DNA from: an uncultured Lachnospiraceae bacterium
Lineage (GTDB): Bacteria > Bacillota > Clostridia > Lachnospirales > Lachnospiraceae
NCBI GenBank assembly: GCA_905233695.1
Contig: CAJODN010000011.1
Span: 1-45,417, forward strand
DNA length: 45,417 bases
Reading direction: 5' to 3'
A program made the translations under genes and the position numbers. Positions 34,034 to 41,027 of this stretch are shown here, piece after piece. The notes below the pieces were generated by a model. It made no database searches. It was given only the letters and a program-made list of their open reading frames with translations, and had not been told where the DNA came from. Numbering within the stretch: the first letter of the stretch is position 1; each line of letters opens with the position of its first letter.

Positions 34034-34742
34034 TATGTCAAAGGTTTATGAAAGTGAAGACTTTTATAAGCCTTTTCTTAATAATGGAGAGTTTATCGAT
34101 TGCTCCGACATCTCGGGGATTAATTGTTATGCCGACGACATTGCCCGGCGTACCCTTGAGACTCGTCTTGAAAATATTCCTGTGAACTCAATTCACTTTA
34201 TAGATTCCGGTAATTTTCATTATCTGTCATATCTATTCCTATCGAGAATTGAAGAAGATTTTGAACTTGTGCTATTCGACAAGCACCCCGACTGCAAGGC
34301 GCCCATGTTCGAGGAGTTCTTGTCATGCGGAGGATGGGTTCGGGAAGTGCTCTTTAACCTCCCTCACTTGAAGAAGGTCTACATGATAGGCATAGACGAA
34401 TCCCTTCTCTATGAACTTGACGATCTATATGATAATAGAGACCGTGTGGAAGTGATATCCTCTTACGACTTATTTATGGGAAATGTGCTGTCAAAAACCA
34501 ATCTCCCTGTCTACATCTCTCTCGACAAGGATGTGCTATCTGAAGACGAGGTAACAACCAACTGGGACCAGGGGGAGATGACCTTTGCCGAGCTAACAAA
34601 GTATCTTGAAGCTATCCTGGACAGAAGAGAAGTCCTTGGCATCGACATCTGCGGCGAACCCGACACCCACGAGGCGGGGTCGGTTTTTTCCGGCAATAGT
34701 AGAATTAACACAGAATTGCTAAAGTGTATATCAAGCGTCTGA
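34011..34742 (+). CDS. Divergent arginase-family (ureohydrolase-like) protein
   Basis: A 243-residue protein shorter than typical arginases (about 300) but keeping their metal-ligand order: SGNFHYLSYLF (His at about 70), VLFDKHPDCKAP with the D-x-H-x-D pattern (about 86-90), and ISLDKDVLSEDEVTTNWDQG with D-x-D (about 167-169). DICGEP (about 206-211) matches the conserved Glu region. It may hydrolyse a guanidino compound or a related C-N bond. The annotated ATG overlaps the gene before it; ATG 34035 is an alternative start. The ribosome binding site is weak for either, consistent with coupling. Confidence 0.7.
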   Translation: MKNYSIVSMSKVYESEDFYKPFLNNGEFIDCSDISGINCYADDIARRTLETRLENIPVNSIHFIDSGNFHYLSYLFLSRIEEDFELVLFDKHPDCKAPMFEEFLSCGGWVREVLFNLPHLKKVYMIGIDESLLYELDDLYDNRDRVEVISSYDLFMGNVLSKTNLPVYISLDKDVLSEDEVTTNWDQGEMTFAELTKYLEAILDRREVLGIDICGEPDTHEAGSVFSGNSRINTELLKCISSV

Positions 34743-34776
34743 GGAACCGAGACCTGCTAAACGACACCGGGCAGAC
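34743..34776 (+). repeat. Degenerate fragment of the structured repeat (copy B0)
   Basis: ACCGAGACCTGCTAAACGAC resembles the left arm of copies B2 and C (CCAAGACCTGCTAAGCGA). A shrunken CTGC/GCAG hairpin remains. It directly adjoins copy B1, so three copies or fragments are stacked here. Confidence 0.4.
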
Positions 34777-34950
34777 GACGAATCAGCCAAGCCCTGCTAA
34801 GTTACCGGCACACCCCATTCGGGGTGCGCATACGACATTAAGTCAACGGCGAATCAGCCAAGACCTGCTAAGCGATTTTCTGTATGAGCGTGCAGGTACT
34901 TGGTGATGAGGCGTAAGAATTGGAGTAAAGTCGCAGGTTCTTGGTCGAAG
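34777..34950 (+). repeat. Structured hairpin repeat, copy B1 (long type), interrupted
   Basis: The left arm GAC-GA-ATCA-G-CCAAG-CCCTGC (34777-34797) pairs with GCAGGT-T-CTTGG (34933-34944). Its interior matches copy A: TTACCGG, a GCACACCCC/GGGGTGCGC sub-hairpin (34808-34829) and TACGACATTAAGTC. Copy B2 then interrupts it. The right outer arm has decayed. It fills the 306-base gap between the arginase-like gene and the sulfoquinovosidase promoter together with B0 and B2. Confidence 0.65.
34846..34914 (+). repeat. Structured hairpin repeat, copy B2 (short type), nested in B1
   Basis: ACGGC-GA-ATCA-G-CCAAG-ACCTGC pairs with GCAGGT-A-CTTGG-TGAT-GA-GGCGT, with the loop TAAGCGATTTTCTGTATGAG shared with copy C. 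It lies inside copy B1, and AAGTC occurs on both sides (34840-34844 and 34928-34932) as if duplicated by insertion. Confidence 0.75.
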
Positions 34951-34981
34951 ATGTAGGGAGAAAACTTTTTTTAATTAGTAC

Positions 34982-35010
34982 TTGCAAAAATCGACCCCTC
35001 GCCTTATAAT
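34982..35010 (+). promoter_or_regulatory. Promoter of the sulfoquinovose cluster
   Basis: TTGCAA (34982-34987) and TATAAT (35005-35010) are exactly 17 bp apart. The transcript would start near 35017, inside the palindrome that follows. Confidence 0.8.
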
Positions 35011-35032
35011 TAATTAAAGCGTTTAATTAATT
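35008..35032. promoter_or_regulatory. Palindromic operator of the sulfoquinovose cluster
   Basis: AATTAATTAAA (35008-35018) and TTTAATTAATT (35022-35032) are perfect complements around GCG. The palindrome covers the end of the -10 box and the start site, a repressor position. ROK-family regulators bind AT-rich palindromes of this size, and a ROK gene ends the cluster. Confidence 0.65.
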
Positions 35033-35048
35033 ATGCGGAGGGGTTTAT

Positions 35049-37010
35049 ATGATTACATTAGAGACATTGGAAAATATGAAGGTTGAGGTTGGTAACTCAG
35101 TTAACAACTTCACTATGAGCAGGGGAAGCTTCGTATATAATCAAGACTTCCAATATAGATCCGAACTTGTCCTGAAAGACAAGAAGAAAGACGGAGACAC
35201 ATTAACACTTACGTACGACGATCCCGACAAGGGAGGTCAGTACATTTTCATAATAAAAGAAGAAAACGGTGACATCGAACTAACGAGTGAATTTGAAAAT
35301 GTCAACGTTAACAGATTCTGGCTTACCTTCGATGCCAATCCTTCTGAACATATCTACGGTTGCGGCGAGACATATTCTAAGTTCGATCTTAAGGGCGAAA
35401 ATGTCAGGATATGGGTTGCGGAGCATCAGAACACTGACAGAATCGCTAAGAAGCTTGTAAGAGAACTCTTCGGCAAGAAGCCCAAGAAGGTACTTCCCTT
35501 TAAGAAGTTCGAAAGCTACTACGCACAGCCTACATATGTATCATCTGATAAATATTTCTTACATGCGTTTACTGATAGCTACGCAGAGTTTAATTTCAAA
35601 AACCAAAGTAAAACAACATTATTCTTGCAGGAGAAACCTCACTTCGTTGTGAAGAAGGGTGATTCTTTTAAGGAGCTTTCGTCTAAGCTTTCCAATATGT
35701 TAGGTCATCAGAGAAACCTTCCCGATTGGGTATACGACGGAGCTATTCTTGCAGTGCAGGAAGGTACGGAAGCAATTGACAAAAAGATCAAGAAGGCAGA
35801 GGAAGCCGGCGTTAAGATTGCAGGTATCTGGAGTCAGGACTGGTGCGGTTGCAGAAGAACCAAGTTCGGCTATCAGGTAATGTGGAACTGGAGATACGAT
35901 AAGGAAGACCAGTATTCGGATTTGCCGGAGAAGATTCAAGAATGGAATGCGAAGGGAATAAAGTTCCTCGGATATATCAATCCGTTTATCGCGTTAGAAA
36001 AAGATATCTACGAAGAGGCGAAGGCCAAGGGATATTGCGTTAAGGATAAGGAAGGAAATGACTATCAGGTAACGATAACGACTTTTCCTGCGGCAATGGT
36101 TGACTTTACTAATCCTGATGCGTATGAGTGGTACAAAGGCCTTATCAAGAACAATATGATCGGCATCGGACTCAGCGGTTGGATGGCTGACTTCGGAGAA
36201 TATCTCCCTGTTGACTGTGTGCTTCACAGCGGAGAAGATCCATACGAAATGCATAACAGATGGCCGGCAATCTGGGCTAAGCTCAATTCTGAAGCAATTA
36301 CGGAAGCCGGTAAGGACGGTGAAGTATTTTTCTTCACAAGAGCAGGTCATACCGAGACAATCAAGTATTCGCATCTTATGTGGAACGGAGATCAGCATGT
36401 TGACTGGTCACTTGATGACGGTATCGCGGCGGTAATTCCGGCAACACTTTCCCTCGCAATGAGCGGATTCGGAATGGCACATTCAGATGTGGGTGGCTAT
36501 ACAACTATGAAGAAGAGGCTTTCAAGAGATAAGGAGCTTCTTATGAGATGGGAAGAGATGAATGCATTCTCCCCTCTCTACAGATTCCACGAAGGTAACC
36601 AGCCTGTGATGAATACACAGTTTGATGATGACGAAGAGTTACTCGCTCATCTTAAGAAGTTCACGGACGTTCACATACGCCTGAGGGAGTATCTGAAGTT
36701 TCTCGTCAGTGAAAATGTTAAGAATGGCACCCCCGTTATGCGCCCTCTTTTCTATCACTATGATGAGCCTAAGGCGTATACGGAGACCTTAGAATATTTA
36801 CTGGGTGAGGATATGCTTGTTGCACCTGTAGTTGATAAGGGTGCTAAGGTAAGAACCGTATATCTTCCGAAGGATAAATGGGTACACCTTTACTCAGGTA
36901 AGGAATACGACGGTGGGAATGTTCTTGTGGGAGCTCCAATCGGAGAGCCGCCGGTATTCGTAAGAAAAGATTCCATAAGATTCGAAGAACTTATGGAAGT
37001 AATCAAATAG
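35049..37010 (+). CDS. yihQ: GH31 sulfoquinovosidase (YihQ-like)
   Basis: A 653-residue cytoplasmic GH31 glycosidase that would release sulfoquinovose from plant sulfolipid glycerol or other glycosides. Similarity to E. coli YihQ as I recall it is strong: YGCGETYSKFDLKG, LPDWVYDGAILAVQEGTE (about 223-240), GIWSQDWCG, WMADFGEYLP with the nucleophile Asp (about 380) and WNGDQHVDWSLDDG with the acid/base Asp (about 448). SDVGGYTTM (about 479-487) supplies the sulfonate-contact Tyr. In the sulfonate motif that reads RVMW in YihQ, this enzyme has QVMW, so the Arg is a Gln. The GGAGGGG site is strong. The following genes support the sulfoquinovose role; a plain alpha-glucosidase is the alternative. 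Confidence 0.85.
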   Translation: MITLETLENMKVEVGNSVNNFTMSRGSFVYNQDFQYRSELVLKDKKKDGDTLTLTYDDPDKGGQYIFIIKEENGDIELTSEFENVNVNRFWLTFDANPSEHIYGCGETYSKFDLKGENVRIWVAEHQNTDRIAKKLVRELFGKKPKKVLPFKKFESYYAQPTYVSSDKYFLHAFTDSYAEFNFKNQSKTTLFLQEKPHFVVKKGDSFKELSSKLSNMLGHQRNLPDWVYDGAILAVQEGTEAIDKKIKKAEEAGVKIAGIWSQDWCGCRRTKFGYQVMWNWRYDKEDQYSDLPEKIQEWNAKGIKFLGYINPFIALEKDIYEEAKAKGYCVKDKEGNDYQVTITTFPAAMVDFTNPDAYEWYKGLIKNNMIGIGLSGWMADFGEYLPVDCVLHSGEDPYEMHNRWPAIWAKLNSEAITEAGKDGEVFFFTRAGHTETIKYSHLMWNGDQHVDWSLDDGIAAVIPATLSLAMSGFGMAHSDVGGYTTMKKRLSRDKELLMRWEEMNAFSPLYRFHEGNQPVMNTQFDDDEELLAHLKKFTDVHIRLREYLKFLVSENVKNGTPVMRPLFYHYDEPKAYTETLEYLLGEDMLVAPVVDKGAKVRTVYLPKDKWVHLYSGKEYDGGNVLVGAPIGEPPVFVRKDSIRFEELMEVIK

Positions 37011-37091
37011 CAGCTAGCCGGCTTTAGCAAAATACTAAATGCGGGTTAGTATATATTTAAAATATTAATAATTAATTAGGAGGAAGAGACG

Positions 37092-37772
37092 ATGAAGTAT
37101 TTCTTGGACAGTGCGAAGATTGATGAAGTAAGAGAGGCATATGATACATTTGGTATCGATGGTGTAACAACCAACCCTAACCATATTAAGCTATCAGGTA
37201 AGCCTTTTAAGGAAGTGTTAAGTCAGTTTGCTGACTTTGTAAAAGAGAAGGGTATCGAAGGCTATGAGAAGTTCCCTATCTCAGTTGAGATTAATCCTCA
37301 TCTTGATAACGCTGATGATATGGTAGCTATGGGAAAAGAGATTGCGGGAATGTGCTCTAATTTCGTAATCAAGATTCCTTGCACAGAGGCAGGTGTTACC
37401 GCAGCAAGAAGACTCGAAAAGGAAGGTATCAGAACTAACGTAACATTAATATTCTCACCTTCACAGTCAATTCTTCCTATGAAGAATGGTTCGCTCTTCA
37501 TCTCACCTTTCATCGGTTGGAAGGAGAATTCAGGTGAGGATTGTGTACAGTATATTGAGGACATCTGCACAATCAGAGATAACTACAATTTCGATACAGA
37601 GATTATCTGTGCAGCAGTAAGAAACGGTAAGCAGTTCAATGACTGCGCTGTATCCGGAGCAGACATCGTAACAGCCGGACTTCAGGTGTATAAGGATTCT
37701 ATGTATCATCCATTCACCGACTTCGGCATGGCTAAGTTCCAAGCAGCATGGGATGCAACTGTTACAGATTAG
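37092..37772 (+). CDS. sftT: Transaldolase, probable sulfofructose transaldolase
   Basis: A 226-residue class I aldolase of the small transaldolase/fructose-6-phosphate aldolase type. DGVTTNPNHIKLSGKPF (about 24-40) is the phosphate-side loop, the Schiff-base Lys lies in FVIKIPCTEAGV (about 93), and RTNVTLIFSPSQSIL and AVRNGKQFNDCAVSGADIVTAG complete the barrel. In the transaldolase pathway of sulfoglycolysis this class splits 6-deoxy-6-sulfofructose, passing a C3 unit to glyceraldehyde phosphate and releasing sulfolactaldehyde. The placement between a sulfoquinovosidase and a YihU-like reductase supports that substrate; sequence alone would also allow an ordinary transaldolase. AGGAGGAAG precedes the ATG. 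Confidence 0.8.
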   Translation: MKYFLDSAKIDEVREAYDTFGIDGVTTNPNHIKLSGKPFKEVLSQFADFVKEKGIEGYEKFPISVEINPHLDNADDMVAMGKEIAGMCSNFVIKIPCTEAGVTAARRLEKEGIRTNVTLIFSPSQSILPMKNGSLFISPFIGWKENSGEDCVQYIEDICTIRDNYNFDTEIICAAVRNGKQFNDCAVSGADIVTAGLQVYKDSMYHPFTDFGMAKFQAAWDATVTD

Positions 37773-37894
37773 AATTATAAGCCGGCGCATCGAAGTATAA
37801 TCTTTATGACTTCGCTGATGTATTTTCTAAAACTCGACCCAAGGCTTCAGTCATAAAATCATACTCCGATGCACTCGATACAATGTATAGCCAA
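37773..37894. other. Gap after the transaldolase gene
   Basis: An imperfect hairpin (GCATCGAAGT with ACTTCGCTGATG, about 37787-37820) followed by TATTTTCT may end or attenuate transcription. On the minus strand 37887-37804 reads YIVSSASEYDFMTEALGRV and then LENTSAKS before a TAA, possibly the tail of a lost gene; 27 codons are too few to be sure. Confidence 0.3.
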
Positions 37895-37963
37895 GCGTCG
37901 AATCAGCCAAGACCCGCTAAGCGATTTTCTGTATGAGCGTGCGGGTACTTGGTGATGAGACGC
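37895..37963 (+). repeat. Structured hairpin repeat, copy C (short type)
   Basis: GCGTC-GA-ATCA-G-CCAAG-ACCCGC pairs with GCGGGT-A-CTTGG-TGAT-GA-GACGC. Against copy B2, a T-A pair has become C-G on both arms (ACCTGC/GCAGGT versus ACCCGC/GCGGGT), and the outer arm is perfect here. It ends about 20 bases before the ribosome binding site of the reductase gene. Confidence 0.78.
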
Positions 37964-37997
37964 AAGATAGAGATTATAGTATAAAGGAGATTAAAAA

Positions 37998-38855
37998 ATG
38001 AAAATAGGATTCATAGGTTTAGGAATTATGGGCGAGTCAATGTGCGAAAATATTGTTAAAAAGCATGACGACGAAGTATTCGTATTCGACTTTAACGAAG
38101 CTCAGGTAGATAAATTAGTAGGCGTTGGCGCTAAGAAATGTGCAAGCTCAACAGAAGTAGCCAAGAACTCAGACGTTATCATTTCAATGGTACCGAAGTC
38201 AGAACACTCTAAGGCAGTATATGACGAAGTAGCCAAGGTAACAGATTCTTCTAAAATCTGTATCGACATGAGTACTATCGACCCTTCTGTATCAGTAGAA
38301 ATCTCTAAGATGGTTAAGGCTACGGGCGCACAGTTCGCAGACGCTCCCGTTGTTAAGTCTAAGCCCGCCGCTATCGCAGGTAAGCTCGGAATCTTCGTTG
38401 GTTGCGACGAGGATCTCTATGATAAGATTGTTCCCATCCTTTCTTACATGGGTGAGAATATTAAGAGACTCGGAGAGAACGGTGCAGGACTTGTTATGAA
38501 GATTTGTCATAACGCACTTGTATCTCAGATTCAGAACGGTGTTAACGAGATGCTCGTTCTCGCAGGTAAGAACGGTATTGACATTCCTACATTTGCAGAG
38601 TGTGTATCATTCGGCGGTGGTCAGAACTTCTATCTTGATTCCAAGAAGGATGCTCTTGCAGCTGAAGATTATACAACAGCATTTTCTGTACAGAATGAGT
38701 ACAAGGATATCGGAATCTGCTTAAACCTCGCTAAGGAGTGTGGTGTTAAGGTCCCCGGCGAAGAGAATGCAATGAAGGTATACGAGGCTGCTATGGAAGC
38801 AGGCTACGGTCCTGAGGATTGGATTGCAACTTATAAGGTAGTAAGAGATTTATAA
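37998..38855 (+). CDS. Sulfolactaldehyde reductase, YihU-like
   Basis: A 285-residue beta-hydroxyacid dehydrogenase. The dinucleotide site is KIGFIGLGIMGESM (2-15) with FDFNEAQ at the strand-2 end, which suits NADH. The catalytic Lys lies in GAGLVMKICHN (about 168). The usual substrate loop DAPVSGG is replaced by DAPVVKSKPAAIAGKLG (about 114-130), with basic residues where YihU uses Arg-Ser to hold the sulfonate. I infer reduction of 3-sulfolactaldehyde to 2,3-dihydroxypropanesulfonate, the end product in fermenting gut bacteria. AAAGGAG precedes the ATG. The alternative is a general 3-hydroxyisobutyrate-type dehydrogenase. Confidence 0.82.
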   Translation: MKIGFIGLGIMGESMCENIVKKHDDEVFVFDFNEAQVDKLVGVGAKKCASSTEVAKNSDVIISMVPKSEHSKAVYDEVAKVTDSSKICIDMSTIDPSVSVEISKMVKATGAQFADAPVVKSKPAAIAGKLGIFVGCDEDLYDKIVPILSYMGENIKRLGENGAGLVMKICHNALVSQIQNGVNEMLVLAGKNGIDIPTFAECVSFGGGQNFYLDSKKDALAAEDYTTAFSVQNEYKDIGICLNLAKECGVKVPGEENAMKVYEAAMEAGYGPEDWIATYKVVRDL

Positions 38856-38870
38856 GATAAGGGAAAATGT

Positions 38871-39593
38871 ATGAGCGATTTACTAAAGCATCTTAATGAT
38901 GTTAATGATGTTAAGATTTATTCGGTGTTTGACGAGGAGTTTCGTGGGTTCGGACGTGTCCACGCGGGCTATGATTTAGAAGAGCTAACATCCTATATGG
39001 AAGAGAAAACCGTTATTCCCGATGAGGGAAACATGTATATTCCGTCCGAAGAGCCTATGGAGCTTACGCATGTTGCAAGGACTATTAAGAGCGTTATATT
39101 CGGCGGGATGCCGATTCAGATCGGTTTCTGTAACGGCAGGAATTCTACTTATAACGGATTCGAGTATCATAAGTGCTCAGAGATTAATATCGCTGTCACT
39201 GATATGATGCTTGTATTAGGCCATCTTACCGATGTAAGCCATTGCCATTTTAATAATGATGATGCAACGGTTTTCTTCGTTCCTAAGGGAACAATGATTG
39301 AGATGTTCCAGACAACACTTCATCTGTCGCCCCTTAAGGTGTGCGACGAAGGATACAAGGCTATTGTAATTCTTGCGGAAGGCACCAATACACCACTTTC
39401 TCCGAAAGAAAAAAGGGAGAGAGACAGTATAGTTACGAATCTTGCCAACAGAAATGAAGAAGATAAGGACATAGAGACGGCCCTTCTTCTCGCTCGTAAC
39501 AAATGGGTAATTGCCCATCCCGAAAGAGAGCAATTGATAGATCAGGGCGCATACCCCGGAATCATCGGAGAAAATAAGGAACTGTTTTATTAA
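38871..39593 (+). CDS. DUF4867/cupin-type candidate sugar isomerase
   Basis: A 240-residue soluble protein that resembles the DUF4867 family, with a cupin-like (IolB/KduI-like) look. It opens with VNDVKIYSVFDEEFRGFGRV (about 10-29), and IQIGFCNGRNSTYNGFEYHKCSEINIAVTD (about 82-111) and GHLTDVSHCHFNNDDATVFFVPKGTMIEMF (about 117-146) hold the His and Glu residues that would bind a metal. It lies 15 bases after the reductase gene and 9 before the fucose-isomerase-like gene. In this setting it may isomerise sulfoquinovose to sulfofructose, or act as a mutarotase-like helper. Which of the two isomerase-like genes does that step cannot be settled here. Confidence 0.65.
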   Translation: MSDLLKHLNDVNDVKIYSVFDEEFRGFGRVHAGYDLEELTSYMEEKTVIPDEGNMYIPSEEPMELTHVARTIKSVIFGGMPIQIGFCNGRNSTYNGFEYHKCSEINIAVTDMMLVLGHLTDVSHCHFNNDDATVFFVPKGTMIEMFQTTLHLSPLKVCDEGYKAIVILAEGTNTPLSPKEKRERDSIVTNLANRNEEDKDIETALLLARNKWVIAHPEREQLIDQGAYPGIIGENKELFY

Positions 39594-39602
39594 AAGGAGA
39601 AA

Positions 39603-40946
39603 ATGATGAAACAAGATTTTCAAGTTGCATATATCCCCATAGGAGTACCAACATATCATTTAGAGACGGCACAGAAGGAATTTGATAAGTCTGTAAATCT
39701 TCTTAATGGTCTTACAGATAATCTCAAGGTTCCGAAGGAAATGCTTCTTTCAATTGATTTATTAAAGGAGTTCTTGGGACAAATCGACCCTGATTTAATT
39801 GTGCTTCAGAATATCACATTTGCCAATGCGGCATATGCATCTGAGGTTTTAAGGGCATTCGATTGTCCTGTACTTCTCTGGACACTAAGAGAGCCTGTAA
39901 TCGACGGCACGAGACTTCGTCTTAATTCTCTTACGGGAGCTTATTCTGCGGCAAATGCCATAAGGTCATTTAGAAATGAGCCTTTCCCATATGTATTCGG
40001 ATCTCCGGAAGAGGAAAATGTTAAGGCTAAGATAGACGCAGTAATTAAGGCTGCTAAGGTTAAGAAGTCTATGAGAGAACTTAATATGGCAGCAGTCGGT
40101 CATACGCCACAGGGCTTTGGTTTTGGAAGAGCAATGGATGCTGAGATGATGTCAACATTCGGTGTTAACCTTCTCTCTATTGAGGCAAGGGAGCTTATTG
40201 ATGTTGCCAAGACATATTCCGATGAGGAAGTGGATGAGTTCATTAATGATGCTAAGTCAAGAATGAACGGCCTCGATAATATGCCGGAGAACAACGTAAA
40301 AGATTTCGCAAGATTATATAAGTCATATAAAGAATATGTGGAGAACAATAATATCAAGGCTCTTGCATCAAGATGCTGGCCGGATTTCTTCACTGCATAC
40401 GGAACGCCTGTCTGCGCAGTGCTTGCAATCCTTAACGACTTGGGAGTTGCGGCAAGTTGCGAAGCCGATACATACGGAGCGCTTTCTATGTATGTGGGAA
40501 TGGAGCTTACGAACAGTCCCGTATTTTTCGGAGATCCGGTATCAATGGATGAGAAGGAAAATACCATAACACTTTGGCACTGCGGAACAGCGGCATGCAC
40601 TCTTGCGAGAGAGGATAACGCTGAGGTTGGAGTTCATTGTAACCGTAAGATCGGACCCACACTTGAATTCGGATGTAAGCCCTGCGAGAAAGTGACAATG
40701 TTCAGAATCGGAATTGATTCTAAAGGAGAGTTCCGTTTCTTCATTGCAAAAGGTAAAGCTCTTGACAAGCCAAAGCAGTTCTATGGAACATCAGTTGTTG
40801 TTGAGACTGAAAACGATGCTGCAACAATCGTTAATGACAGTGTTCGCGCAGGCTTCGAGCCTCACTTCGTACTTTGCTACGGAGATATTGCAAAGGAGCT
40901 TAATGCGCTTGCGGATATGCTTAATATCACAGCGATTAACATGTAA
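39603..40946 (+). CDS. Fucose/arabinose isomerase-like protein
   Basis: A 447-residue protein with the fold pattern of L-fucose/L-arabinose isomerases: an N-terminal Rossmann-like part (LIVLQNITFANAAYASEVLRAF, about 65-86; LLWTLREPVIDG, about 91-102) and a C-terminal metal part (CEADTYGALSMYVGMEL, about 286-302; LWHCGTAACTLA, about 326-337). The Glu and His in these motifs are the expected metal ligands. An AAAAGGAG site precedes the ATG. Its place in the cluster makes it a prime candidate for sulfoquinovose isomerase, or for processing another sugar released from the diet. It ends the catabolic operon, followed by a long inverted repeat. Confidence 0.75.
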   Translation: MMKQDFQVAYIPIGVPTYHLETAQKEFDKSVNLLNGLTDNLKVPKEMLLSIDLLKEFLGQIDPDLIVLQNITFANAAYASEVLRAFDCPVLLWTLREPVIDGTRLRLNSLTGAYSAANAIRSFRNEPFPYVFGSPEEENVKAKIDAVIKAAKVKKSMRELNMAAVGHTPQGFGFGRAMDAEMMSTFGVNLLSIEARELIDVAKTYSDEEVDEFINDAKSRMNGLDNMPENNVKDFARLYKSYKEYVENNNIKALASRCWPDFFTAYGTPVCAVLAILNDLGVAASCEADTYGALSMYVGMELTNSPVFFGDPVSMDEKENTITLWHCGTAACTLAREDNAEVGVHCNRKIGPTLEFGCKPCEKVTMFRIGIDSKGEFRFFIAKGKALDKPKQFYGTSVVVETENDAATIVNDSVRAGFEPHFVLCYGDIAKELNALADMLNITAINM

Positions 40947-40958
40947 TATCAGGGAACA

Positions 40959-41000
40959 AAGAATTAATGCTATTATTGAAAACGTAATAGCATTATTTCT
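40959..41000 (+). terminator. Terminator after the sulfoquinovose operon
   Basis: AAAGAA-T-TAATGCTATTA and TAATAGCATTA-T-TTCTTT form a long stem with one T-T mismatch and a 9-base loop. The 3' side ends in a T-rich run. It separates the operon from the ROK gene. Confidence 0.8.
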
Positions 41001-41027
41001 TTGTAACCCTATTTCTAAGGAGTAACT

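Noticed and set aside
37804-37887. Minus-strand gene remnant after the transaldolase gene
   Set aside because: The 27-codon stretch reads like protein but is too short to distinguish from chance, so it is only mentioned in the gap entry.
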